Part shown: positions 33,354 to 44,265 of the stretch, piece after piece | Layout: every line of letters starts with the position of its first letter | How positions within the stretch are numbered: position 1 is the first letter of the stretch | Translations under genes and position numbers: made by a program | DNA from: Plasmodium coatneyi | Lineage: Eukaryota; Apicomplexa; Aconoidasida; Haemosporida; Plasmodiidae | Assembly (NCBI RefSeq): GCF_001680005.1 | Contig: NC_033559.1 | Coordinates: 1,736,001 to 1,800,000, forward strand | Reading direction: 5' to 3' | DNA: 64,000 bases | The notes under the pieces: generated by a model | Told to the model about the DNA's origin: nothing | What the model saw: the letters and a program-made list of their open reading frames with translations, nothing else | Database searches by the model: none

Positions 33354-36300
33354 GCGATTGCAAGCGGTTGTAACGGGGCCTTTGTAAGTGGTCGTGTGCG
33401 TCCCGGCTGATCTAGGCAGTGCTGGGCCATTTGGGGTGGCCGCGGAGATGCCTATATTGGAGCGTGAACGGATGGTGGCTGGTGCACCTGCGCACGTACA
33501 ATGGGTCGCTCGTGTGTGGCACGTTGTCATATCTCCCCAGAGATGGAAATATCCCGGCGTTGTGCTTTTCCTTTGAGTTCTGCCCCATGCAAATTCCCCT
33601 TAACACGTTCCTTCGATGTAGCGACCCCCGTTATGGAGTGCCTCTTCACATCTTTGTTCCTTTTATTTTGCCATTCGTTCGGATTTGCATCCCATTTGAA
33701 ATTCTACTTCGCCACTTCACATCGATACCTCCTCCGCCATGTGGCTTTTTTTTTGTGTATATATGTGTGTGCTCGTAGTGCTAATTATCGGTAGCGTTTG
33801 TCTACTTATCCTTTTAAAGCTTTTAATTTTTTGGTACTGCGATGGTGTTTTCCATTTGATTATGCCTACTACATGTGTGCCTAAATATACACGTATGAGC
33901 GTCGGCTCGATCACATATTTGAGCAATTAGTCGTTCACCTATTTGCGCTTATATTTTCTCGCCTACCTTTTTTTTCGCTCCTTCCAATTTGTTCATCTTT
34001 TGTTTTCTTTCATGTACTTTCGCGACCACTTAATGGTTCAGATGACGGTTTATTGCCGTTAGCTTTGTGAAGCTCCACAATATATGTACACGTGTTCAAT
34101 GAAAAAAAAGAAAGAGAAAAAACTTCCATCAATAGTGTTTGCTCTCCTTTTCTTGGCCTCTTCCATTGGCCTGTTTTTTTTTTTTTTCCGTTTTCTCAAA
34201 TTCGCATGGGCAATATTTAAATATATGTAGAATAAATGAAGCGGTCGATTTCTTTTTTTTTTTTTCCCTTTTTGAGAATAAAATAACTTCCAAGGGAAGG
34301 AAATAAGCCGAGCACATTTTGCTTCTTTTTTTTTGGGGGTTACACAAAATTGTGGTGCTCCGCACATTCCGTCGGCTCGGAAGAAAGGATTGGGTATATG
34401 CACTAAAGCGTAAAAATAGATGCATACATTTGCGTGTGCATAAATGTGCTGGAGTAATCTAGCAAAACTGAGCGCTCATGCAAGTTGCACCTCTTCCGTA
34501 TGTCCACAACGACTCACCAACGTGTAGTCGGGCAGGTGGACGTCTCCCGCGCCTAACAACAACCCACCGTCCCCTGCAAGATCAGAGGGAGTTCTTAAAT
34601 GTTAAGCAAATGACACTAACGCGTTTTTCCACTGTTGTTACGGAGTTCTTTTAATAATACCCATCTGGTGACATCCTTTCTCGTTACATGTATATGTCAA
34701 TTTTGGTGGGGCAATAGAGCAATGAATTGGTAGTCCAAGCAGTTTCCCCTGGGCATCCGTTTCGGGAGGAAACTTTGCTACAGTGCACACATATGGAGCC
34801 CTCTATGAAGTTGTACTCTTTAGTGGAAGGTTGAACGAGCAAGCAAAAGGCGACGATGATGTTTATGGGAGACCCTCTCATGGGTATGTCCGCTTGGTTT
34901 CGCGTGCTTCCTTTTTCTTGTCCATTTGAACCGTTACACGTTCAACAGGCAAAAAAAAAAGAATAAGGAATCTCTGGGGAGGTGCTTCTTCGTATACCGA
35001 TCTACCATACACTGGTAATTTCTGCATGATCAGTTTATGTCACCTCAAAGGGGGTAGCAATTTATTCTGGGGAAATTTAAGTTGTGGAACGCACAACTCT
35101 TGGACGCCAAGAGAAGCAAACTCCTTTGAGTATTCATGCGCCTACCGATGTTCACCTCAGAGGTATACACGTATATAGCTATATGTGTGGAGTTCTGTGC
35201 AGGTAGAACTATCCCTGCTCAGTGAGAAGGGAAACCTATGGACACAATATGTTTTTACACCATTCAACCCTGTGTCTTACTCAATAATAAGAAGTTAGAC
35301 CGCAGGTGTGCACACATATTCCAGAGTAATCTTAAGTTGGAGTGTTATTGTGAATTATTTTTCCTATAAAATCATAGAGCTTCAGAAGGGAAAAAATATC
35401 ATGCTGCACATATAAGAGGAACATTCTTAAGGGAATGTAATCATGTAAGATAGATTTTCCCTTACACATACTGCAGAATCCACACCCCTTGCGGCAACCT
35501 CCTGAATTTGTAATCTAAGGGAGAAAAATCCTGATGTGGCAGCATGTTTATACGTACGTACAGTTATGAACAGAATATGGTGTGTGAACGTAATGTCCCA
35601 CCATGTTCAAATGCCACGGCGGAAGAAGCCTATCCTATGTCTTCCATGGTGACACGTGGTCGCGCACGGTCACGCGCGGTTACACGATTTTACGCGTGGT
35701 CCATATGGGGGTATTCCTGCCCCCTTCTTTCGGACCGGGGTAAAGTGCAGCTCATGGGAACATATCACCCATAGACAATGTCTCTCTCCTGTATAATGTA
35801 CATATAAATTACGGGTACATAATTTACCTACAGTTTTATATACAATAATTGAGATTGGCAATGCACTTTTTATTTTAAGTGCAATGGGATCAACTTGCAC
35901 CGGTTTCCATGGTCTACATGAGGGAACAAATTGTATACCATTATAAAATAACAATGGTGACTTGCGAGTGGAGTGCTCACATTGTACAGGCGCAGATCAT
36001 TCATGAACGTACGCTACATACATTCATTCCCCTTATACACATATATAGAGGCAATATACCTGTGGAACTGCCTACATAATATATTTAACGTAAAACACAA
36101 ATGTTATAAGTATTCAAGGAAGAGACATGTACACTTCCGCATGTGCATGTATTTCATATATATAAGAGGGGAGGGGGGGAAGTAACGTGCTTCCATGAAA
36201 GGTTATCATAATATATATGCAAAAATTCTTCCTGCGTACATAATTCAATGGAACCCCCCCCTTTCGCATTATATTCTACTTCCTTCTTATTTAATTCCAT

Positions 36301-38040
36301 AAAAATGTACACTCCCCCTCCCTTCACTAAATATTGATGTATGTTCAAATTTAGAAGAGGGTGGGGGGGGAGAGAGGAAGGGAATTTATTCTCTGTGTGT
36401 ATAAAGTATACTATATTTATATGTGAGCAATCTTTTTCTAATGAACCATACTTTTGGAACAGTAACAAAATAAATACTACATGAACAGAAATTCCTGCTG
36501 TTGTAGGGAAGTAAAAGTAAAAATTCCAACTCCCTCTATTTGCTCATATAGAAAAGGAGGGACAAGGAAATGGACGTCAAATTCTTGGAAGGTGTTCCAC
36601 ATTCTTCCTTCCCCTTTAATACTCATCACTGCATAAAATAAGGTAGGTGAATACATAAATAAGCACAGTGGTACATATGCATATGATCTTCCTATTTAAA
36701 GTGGGAAAAGTGGCCTCTCAGTACGGGTAAAATGCTTAAGGAAGGTGGGAGTACACCAAGTTCCTCATAGGCACAATGAAATTATTAACATATATGGAAG
36801 GGTGGGTCAAGTTCTACTTTTCCCTTATTATTAGGTTAAGTATTATTCCTTAGGGGGATGGAGCTCAAATAATGACTTCACGTGTATGGAGGTATTTTCC
36901 GAAATGCCCAATTTGAAATTATTGCAGCATGAAGAACAGAATATAATGCAGAAAAGTATATTTTCCTCGTTTGAAAATGTTAATCATGTCAGCTACATAT
37001 TTGAAACAATAATTAGGGGGGAAAGCAAACTAAAATAAAATTATTCCTACTATATACTCTGCTACTATATACCTATATAGAACGCATGTGCATTCAAATT
37101 TCTTATTTGGGCAAAATAACATTTGAGTGTACAGAACAATCAGGCACAAATTATGTATTTGGGGAAAAAATTATGGGAAAATATTATAAATGAGTGGAGT
37201 AACATTGTAGTATACAATAATATATATATAAGCTGGAAAAAATAAATACTCAGTTCAGATCCCATCCTTTAAATTTAAAGAAAAAATAGAAGAATATATT
37301 AATGTAAAAAATGTAGTATGAACTAAAAGAAAGAGAAGGGGAAGAATGAAGCAGCTCAAATAGTATAGTACGTGCACATATTCCACATATTATTGTTCTT
37401 CACATATTCCCATACTTCCTCCTCCCATGAATACATATATTCAGTACAAAATATTAATAGAAACATAAGTGTAGAGGAATGAATGAAAGCACTTAATATG
37501 GGATAAATATAAATATTAAAGGAAGAGGATTTAATAGGAGTTTCGGGCAAACATAAAATATTTTTTAAATCTGAATAGAATAATTTAAAATTTTTATTTA
37601 AGGAAAAAATTACATTTTAAAGGAAGGAACAAATAAAAATAGTAAAAGGATAATAAAAAGCAGTATACATGATTATAATCAGTACAGTAATATTAAAGGG
37701 GGAAGCGGAAAAAAGACTATATGTACAGCATATAATAACACGCTATTTGACCTATCATCCATCTATTTAATAAATAATACTCTATATGAATAATACATAT
37801 ACATTTGTATAATACAGGTTCACAGTTAGTTATACACTATAAAAAAAGGAGAAATAAATATTTAAAGGAAAGGAACAAATTTTCCTACCTATTATTGCAG
37901 CATAGTCATAATAAGGTGTTAAGAATATATGGACGTACACATTCAAATTTAATAGGGAACCTAGAAATGGACATTAAAATAAATATGTTATATAAGAAAT
38001 TAAATATAAAATATAGGAGCTCAGTATAAATTTAGGGGAA
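33354..38040. other. Transition from core to AT-rich KIR island, no intact gene seen
   Basis: The first 700 bases still look like core flank. From about 34,000 the sequence shifts and from about 36,000 it is clearly AT-rich. I searched for SICAvar-type cysteine-rich exons and found none. At 36,766-36,781 the sequence CTCATAGGCACAATG matches the acceptor and first codons of KIR gene 1 exon 2 but no open frame follows, so it may be a KIR relic. A short run of CGCGCACGGTCACGCGCGGTTACACG-like near-repeats lies at 35,658-35,695. The last 480 bases carry the element shared with the other KIR genes. Confidence 0.55.
37558..37602 (+). promoter_or_regulatory. Shared 5' element of KIR genes, copy 1
   Basis: The sequence TTTTTTAAATCTGAATAGAA followed by TAATTTAAAATTTTT recurs with small changes ahead of KIR genes 2 and 3. 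It lies about 480 bases before the KIR gene 1 ATG. Whether it is a promoter element or just duplicated flank is not known. Confidence 0.5.
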
Positions 38041-39422
38041 ATGACGGTAAGAGTAAATGAAGGAATACTGTGGAGGGAGCACATAATGTACTACACTTTA
38101 AGTGAATATATATATTACAGACATATATGTGTACATATGAAGGAGCACCCCTCCCATAATTATTAACTTCATAGGCACAATGTTGGCGAGATGGGAGTTC
38201 CCAATCCCGGTACAGTCAATTTGAGAACGCAGCAAAGAAAAGTACATGCAATAGTAATTATAACACAGTAAAGAACGACTTAGAGAATGCTCTGAGGGAG
38301 CATGAATCAGTGCAGAATATGGTCCAGAACATTATGAATGTATGGTGCTATATAAATAATAAGGAAAACCTCTGGAGGTCTATATACTGTACCCATTTCT
38401 TTTACTGGCTAGGAAATACTTTGTTCAGCATATTAGAAAACAGTGCATCCGTCCCAGGAATTATGAGTACAATTTATAACCACCTAAACCAATGGATTCA
38501 GATACAAAGGTGCCCCAAAGTGTGTCCTCAGGTGACGGAGGAAGAATTCGGTAAATTAAAGGTATTGTACGAATTTACACAGGATTATAGGAGCTTCAGA
38601 GCAATAATCGATTTGAAGAAGATAAACTGCCTAGAACAGTACCAGGAATACCTGAATAGAGCGGACAGAACTGATAAAGAGCTGGACAACACGTGCACAA
38701 TGCCCACGAAGACGCAGACACCTCTTTGTGAAGCACGTAGACAATTAATAAGTGGACACAATAGTAGGAGTGCAAAACTGAAACCCCTCCTGGGCCAGGT
38801 GAATCAGAAGCTACAGGAGAAGGGAAGGCAGGAAAAACAGAGTCAGTCACCGCAATTACCACAATCTTCGCAACTCCAGCAGCAGCAGCAACAACAACAA
38901 CAACAGCAACAACAACAGCAGCAGCAACAGCAACAGGCTGATGTCGGTAGTAAAGATGGCAAAGGCGAACAGGGTCCAGTAGGTCCAGTTAGTGCACGTG
39001 GACCCGCAGGTCCACAGGGTCCACGAGGTGATAAGGGTGAAACAGGTGAAAGGGGTGATAATGACATGGAAGATGGGAGAGGTGCACATAGGCAAGCAGG
39101 TTCCAAAACACTCACTACCGATCAAGGAGTGGAAGGTAAGCAACCCCAAGCACCAGGATCCCCCGTTCTTCCAGCTCGACCACCTCCACCACCACCACCA
39201 AGAAGGCCCTCCACACCACGACAAAAACCTGTACTGGAATCAGCAACACAAGATCAGCCACAGCGTGGTTTGGCACACGTAACGGATGGTACAGGCACAA
39301 CCTCTAACATCCCTATCATTCCGTCGGCAATTGGAGGAGGAGCAGCAGTGGCACTTCCGTTAGTTGGTTTCCTTTTATATAAGGTAAGTATAATTATGAG
39401 TGTGTATTATATAATATATAAA

Positions 39423-39478
<56 letters not shown>

Positions 39479-40136
39479 CTTAAAAACACATTTTTATCTA
39501 TATAAGAAACATGAAATATAGAATAAAACTATATGTTATACATGGAACACACACAAACATTCCTTTTTCCTTCCTTCGTCCTTAGACCCCCTCCTTTCCT
39601 TCCTCCTCCTTTAGACCATTCCTTTCCTTCCTCCTCCTTTAGAACATTCCTTTCCTTCTTTCCTTATTCTTTATCCCTCATTCCTTTTTTCCTTCTTTTT
39701 TTATTCTTTCCTTCTTATTACTTCTTTCCTTCATATTCCTTCTTTTCTTATTCTTTCCTCCTTATTACTTTTTATTCCTTCTTATTCCTTCTTTCCTTCT
39801 CTCCTTCTTATTCGTTCTTTCCTTAGACCCTTCTTTTCCATCAATCTCTTCCTTCTTTCCTTTTCATTCCTTCTTTCCTTTTCATTCCTTCTTTACTTTC
39901 TTTTTTTCCCTTTCTTTTAGTATAAAACACTCTTCTTTAAGAAGCATAACCATTCTGGGGGAATGGGCAGAAGAGAAAAAACAAGAACATTAGAAAGAAG
40001 ATTAAATGTGGAGAATGATTATGATTCTTCCTCAGCATACAACTCAACAACAGAGTATTCAAATTCAGAATCTGACTTAATGGAAGAGGAGGATGATGAT
40101 GATACTACAGAATATTCTGTTCCTTATGTTAGGTAG
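38041..40136 (+). CDS. KIR-type variant antigen (PIR superfamily), gene 1, with polyglutamine and collagen-like segment
   Basis: Exons 38041-38046 (Met-Thr), 38175-39383 and 39921-40136 join in phase 0 to give 476 residues. KIR proteins are variant antigens of the infected red-cell surface. There is no signal peptide, as usual. The extracellular part has the PIR pattern: MNVWCYINN, FFYWLG and KVCPQVTEEEFGKLKVLYEF. After residue 236 it turns modular: Q20 (237-256), eleven collagen-like triplets (266-298, all G-x-y except one Ser for Gly), and a proline run (about 335-355, PARPPPPPPPRRP). The membrane span is about 381-405, ending FLLYK. The 71-residue tail starts YKTLFF and ends in an acidic EEEDDDDTTEYSVPYVR. 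Intron 2 (537 bases) holds a TA repeat and a pyrimidine minisatellite. The tail and 3' flank are nearly repeated in KIR gene 2. Confidence 0.92.
38877..38936 (+). repeat. Polyglutamine tract, 20 codons, in KIR gene 1
   Basis: A mixed CAG/CAA run encoding 20 glutamines. Codons alternate irregularly, so it is not a pure triplet repeat and would be less prone to slippage. Confidence 0.9.
38964..39062 (+). repeat. Collagen-like Gly-X-Y triplets in KIR gene 1
   Basis: Eleven in-frame triplets: GEQ GPV GPV SAR GPA GPQ, then GPR GDK GET GER GDN. Ten begin with glycine. The inner part strongly resembles the C-terminal part of the vertebrate collagen alpha-1(I) helix as I recall it. Confidence 0.9.
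39425..39477. repeat. TA dinucleotide microsatellite, about 26 units
   Basis: An uninterrupted AT/TA run of about 53 bases in intron 2 of KIR gene 1, just after the donor. Confidence 0.95.
39551..39918. repeat. Pyrimidine minisatellite based on TTCCTTCTT
   Basis: About 370 bases that are almost all C and T on the plus strand, made of imperfect copies of CCTTCTTTCCTT. It leads into the acceptor of the last exon of KIR gene 1. It has the polypurine/polypyrimidine mirror form that can adopt triplex DNA. Confidence 0.88.
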
Positions 40137-40930
40137 TTTTTTAAAAGGAACTTGTAATAGAAGGAGGGAGGGAAGCAGGAGAAGGTTGTTCCCCTTCTTT
40201 CTTCTTTTTTTTTTTTCATCTTTTAAAAGAAGAAAGGAAAAAAGGGGTTAATGAGGAAGGTGGAAGGGTTATTCAATACAAAATAAAAGTACATAACAAG
40301 GAAAAGGAAAAGGTTGGGGGTGGGGAAAGCGTGCATAAATAGGAAAAAATGAGTGAATGAAAAATGTATCATATCATAAAGGGGGAGATATATATATATA
40401 TTCTTCTTCTTTGTTTTTTTCACATTTTCACATTTTCCTAAAAATTTCGACTTTTAAATTGAAGAGGAGTGAAGGAAAAAGGAGAAAATAATTAGCATGT
40501 TCACATTATGCATGCTCACATAGAAAATGCATGTAATCATATTAGGGAGTGTGGAGTGTCGTGCTCTATAAATAATTGGGAATCATGCATAATATGGGGT
40601 CATGCAATATTATTTCTCCTTTCCTCTATGAATATATATATATATGTATGTGTGTATATATATGTGTTTTTAACGCAGAATATATTGCATAAAAAAAAAA
40701 AAGAAAAAAAGGTACATGTAAGATAAAGAACAAAAATCAATTGTTTTTTAAAAAAAGGGGGGGAGTGAGGGAAATGTGTATGCATACATTTTATATATAT
40801 ATCAATAAATCCTTAAGAGGAAGGAAAATCTAGGGTTAAAAAAGAAATATTTTTTCGAATCCGGAATAGAATAATTTTAAAATATTCAATTTTAAGGGAA
40901 AAAGAACACATATTAAAGTGAAAAAAATAA
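39921..40930 (+). repeat. Segmental duplication, copy A (KIR gene 1 last exon and 3' flank)
   Basis: The last exon of KIR gene 1, its 3' UTR and the flank up to KIR gene 2 resemble 43,182-43,950 over most of their length. Shared blocks include the EEEDDDDTTEYSVPYVR tail, AAGGTTGTTCCCCTTCTTTC, TTTCTCCTTTCCTCTATG and AACGCAGAATATAT. Copy A has about 230 extra bases near 40,330-40,560. Confidence 0.85.
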
Positions 40931-41291
40931 GTATATAAGTTAAAAATTTTTCACCTTAAAACGGATAAAGAATTTTTCACTTTGAAGAAGGAAAAGGGAA
41001 AGAAGGATCAAATAATAATAATGAAAGAATAATATAGTAATACACAAAAGCTCACAGAAAGTACAATGTTGTAAAGTAAAAGGAGGAAAATATCTTATAC
41101 AGAAAAAAAAAAAATAATGAATGCAGTATATAATCACCAAAATAAATATGAATTAAAAAAAAAGAAAAGAGAAAATATAATGGGAGATATATACCTTAGG
41201 AGAGAAGTGTAAATATATAATGATTGTATACACATATGTTAGGATAAAATTTGTTATATAAACCAATATATTATAACAAGATAAGAAAGAA
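40137..41291. other. Intergenic between KIR genes 1 and 2
   Basis: 3' UTR-like sequence, duplicated flank and promoter region. It contains AT dinucleotide patches and A11 runs. No ORF resembles a KIR exon. Confidence 0.6.
40846..40898 (+). promoter_or_regulatory. Shared 5' element of KIR genes, copy 2
   Basis: TATTTTTTCGAATCCGGAAT followed by AGAATAATTTTAAAATATTC lies about 440 bases before the KIR gene 2 ATG. It matches copies 1 and 3. Confidence 0.5.
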
Positions 41292-42100
41292 ATGAGGGAG
41301 GTAGGAAAATTTTGTAGCAGTACTAAATGAACATGTGGTACACGCGGAATAGCGTATAGAATGTATTATACATTGAAGTATATATATATATGATATATAA
41401 TATATATATATTGTGTGCTTCATTCATAGGGGAAATGTCCAATAGATGGAATCTCGAGTAAAATGTACGGAACGTTTAAGGGTACGAGTAGTAGTTATAG
41501 GCCGTGTAGTATGAATAAGAAGAATTTCAATGTGGAACTGGCAAGAGTATTAGAATTAAGTGAAGACGATGGAAGAGGTATAGTAGATGAAATTATGAAT
41601 GGATGGTGTAATTTAAGTGAGCAAAAAGGCTGGAGGGGTCTTCATTGTCAATACTTTTATTATTGGCTAGGAGATAAAATATCGGAGGGGCTGCAGGATA
41701 CCAGACCATTCTCAACTGTTATGGATGAAATATTCACAGTTCTGCAGGGATTAACTCCTATAAAAGAATGTAAAAATAGGTACTCAAATATTACCGAGGA
41801 ATATTTCGGCCGAATGAAAGGATTATTTGATTATAAGAATTATTACGTGAACGGATTGCGCACCATGCAAAATAGGAGAAAGAATTGTACAGGAATATGT
41901 AGAGAATGTGTAAAGGAGGCTCATGGAGCCTATCGCACTATGATGTCCTATTGTACGAGTAGTAATGGTAATAACAGGAAGGAAGATTACTGTATCGAGT
42001 TCCTTGGCATGTTCAATGCGCAGGGTAGAGGTAGAATGGGTCAGATACCAGAGAATTTACTGAATGAACTGGGGCCTGAGGTGCCTACCAGGATAATTGT

Positions 42101-42139
<39 letters not shown>

Positions 42140-43406
42140 GCAACAACAACAGCAACAACAACAACAGCAACAGGCTGCAGTGGCCGCAGCAGCCGTAGCA
42201 GGTAAGACAGTTAAAGAAAGTAAGGTAGTTGAAGAAGGTAAGGACGATGAGAAGGATAAGGAAGTTAACACTGATTAAAAGTATTGTTACACAAAGAAAA
42301 CAGAGAAAATACATACAGAAAAGAGGAACATGCACCCTGGTATACGAAGTACTTCCGTTTTCATTATTTTTAACTATACTTAAAACATTCCCCCCTTCCT
42401 CTTCCTATTTATTCTCAGGTCCAGGTCCGGAATCTGCCCCTGCCGAAACGGCTACTCCCGCCCCGGTTGGCACGCAGTCTGAACAGAAAGCTGAAAATGG
42501 TCACTCCAGTGACACTGAACTGAAATCTGATAATGCCGCTCAAAGGGAAGGGGATCAAGGTAAGGAAAACAAATATTGGCACTTCATCAGTTATGCACAG
42601 AATGTGCACTCATCATTTGATAGTTGAACCAATGCTCAATAAGAATATTACCATTTCATATGGCACCCCAACAACCTTCCCTCCCCGTTCTTCCTCTCTT
42701 ATATACTTTAATTGTAGGTCCTGAGCACGCTGATAGTCAAACTCCAAGCACAGGTACTGACACACAAACAACTCTTTCTTCCGATTCCCCTGCAAGTTCA
42801 GAAAGTTCCTCGAGCAGCAGTTCCAGCTCATCAAGCTCCAGCAGTAGTTCCAGTTCATCCAGTTCTTCCGTTGTGGAGCCTAATGCTGCTGCCCTTACGG
42901 GGAGTATCATTCCTATTGCTGCCTCCTCGACAGTTGCGTCTGTAGTATTCGGGGTCATCTCCTTCCTTTTATATAAGGTACATATAACATTGAGTAGCAT
43001 AGACGTACATATCCGTTTATAATATTTTTTAAAAGGGGGGGAAAAAAAAAAAAATATATATATATTCATCATTTCTGTTGTTCAAAGTGCACACATATGT
43101 ATTACATATATGCACAATAAATGTATATATGGGTGATACATATTTTTACCATTCGTCCTCTTTTTCTTTTTTTCCTTTCAGTATAAAGCACAACTCTTTA
43201 GGAGGAATGACCATTCTGAGGAAGGAAGAAATAGAAGCAGAAGAAAAAAAATAAGTCCATTAGAACGAAGGTTGTATATAGAAAATGAATATGATACCTC
43301 AGCATACAACTCAACAACAGCAGCATATTCAAATTCAGAATCTGAATTAACGGAGGAGGAGGATGATGATGATACTACAGAATATTCTGTCCCTTATGTT
43401 AGATAA
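41292..43406 (+). CDS. KIR-type variant antigen, gene 2, five exons, with polyglutamine and polyserine
   Basis: Exons 41292-41300, 41430-42201, 42419-42559, 42718-42977 and 43182-43406 join in phase to give 468 residues. The KIR core is clear: IMNGWCNLSEQKGW, CQYFYYWLGDKI, and EEYFGRMKGLFDY. A Q24 tract (228-251) is followed by AAVAAAAVA, then a glycine codon split across the splice. Exon 2 could read on to a stop at 42,276-42,278, but splicing at GTAAGA reaches two more phase-1 exons (GPGPESAPAETATPAP and GPEHADSQTPSTGTD), a polyserine block, the membrane span (IIPIAASSTVASVVFGVISF) and FLLYK. The tail starts YKAQLF and ends EEEDDDDTTEYSVPYVR, almost the same as in gene 1. Exon 1 (Met-Arg-Glu) is the least certain part. 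If the donor at 42,202 were skipped, a secreted-like 282-residue form without membrane span would result. Confidence 0.87.
42102..42173 (+). repeat. Polyglutamine tract, 24 codons, in KIR gene 2
   Basis: A CAA-rich run with scattered CAG codons, followed directly by codons for AAVAAAAVA. Confidence 0.92.
42796..42870 (+). repeat. Polyserine tract in KIR gene 2 exon 4
   Basis: A run of about 25 residues that is almost only serine, with one glutamate near its start. Codons mix AGC, AGT, TCA and TCC. It sits just outside the membrane span. Confidence 0.88.
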
Positions 43407-43950
43407 GTTCTTTAAAAGGAACCTGTAATAGAAGAAGCGTGGGCGAAGGGAAGGTTGTTCCCCTTCTTTCTTCTTTTTTTTTTCTTTTTTTAAAAGGAAA
43501 AGGTTAAAAGGATTTAATGAGGAAGGAGCGAATTTATGAATACAAAATAAAAGTACGTAGCAAGAAAAAGAACATTGGGGGTGGGGTGGAAGGCAAGAGG
43601 TATATATTAGTGTTTAAAAGGGGGGGATCAGAATAAATTGGGGGTCATGCAAGTACATCATGCTATAATATTTCTCCTTTCCTCTATGGATATATATATA
43701 TATGTTTTTTTAACGCAGAATATATATGCATTTAAAAAAAAAAAAAAAAAAAAAAGGTACATGTAAGGTAAAGAACAAAAATAAATTGTTTTCAAAAAGG
43801 GGGAGTGAGCAAAATGTGTGTGCATACATTATATATATATATCAATAAATCCTTAAGAGGAAGGAAAAGTCTAAGGTCTAAAAAAGGAAATATTTCTTAA
43901 ATCCTTAATAGAATAATTTTGAAATTTTTTCACGTTAAAGGAAGGAAAAA
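43182..43950 (+). repeat. Segmental duplication, copy B (KIR gene 2 last exon and 3' flank)
   Basis: Partner of copy A at 39,921-40,930. The order of shared blocks is the same. Both copies end in the shared 5' element of the next KIR gene, so the unit looks like last exon plus intergenic spacer, as expected from tandem gene duplication. Confidence 0.85.
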
Positions 43951-44265
43951 GAATTATGTACTTAAGGGAGAAAAGAAAAAAAAAAAATAATAAGGAAGAA
44001 AGGATGAAATAAAAAATATACACCACATACCACAGTACCATGAGTTCTTTCCTGAATTTACCATTCTTCCTCCATACCTTCGGGTAACTACATGACCAAA
44101 CAAGGACAATAATAATTTTTTCATAAATATGAAGATTTAAAGAGATCATTTCACAGGTTCCTTCCTTATTTTATGAATATATGTGTTCAGTATGCAATAT
44201 TCATAAGCACATGAATGTAAAGTATGTTCACTCCAAATTCATAATTAAAGAAAAAAGGGAAAAAA
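43407..44265. other. Intergenic between KIR genes 2 and 3
   Basis: Duplicated 3' flank followed by promoter region. It includes an A21 tract near 43,735. No coding exon is seen. Confidence 0.6.
43889..43940 (+). promoter_or_regulatory. Shared 5' element of KIR genes, copy 3
   Basis: ATATTTCTTAAATCCTTAAT followed by AGAATAATTTTGAAATTTTT lies about 380 bases before the KIR gene 3 ATG and matches copies 1 and 2. Confidence 0.5.

Noticed and set aside
36766..36781. KIR exon 2-like acceptor CTCATAGGCACAATG
   Set aside because: No open reading frame or KIR motif follows, so it is at most a relic and was not called as a pseudogene.
33354..38040. SICAvar-type exons in the AT-rich stretch before KIR gene 1
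   Set aside because: No long cysteine-rich frame was found on either strand.
40825..40840. Interstitial telomere repeat (GGGTTAA near 40,832)
   Set aside because: Only a single unit, not an array; chance in AT-rich sequence.
42041..42335. Minus-strand ORFs encoding long cysteine or leucine runs opposite KIR gene 2 (and 38,843-39,224 opposite gene 1)
   Set aside because: They are the antisense reading of the CAG/CAA glutamine tracts and have no start context or domain.
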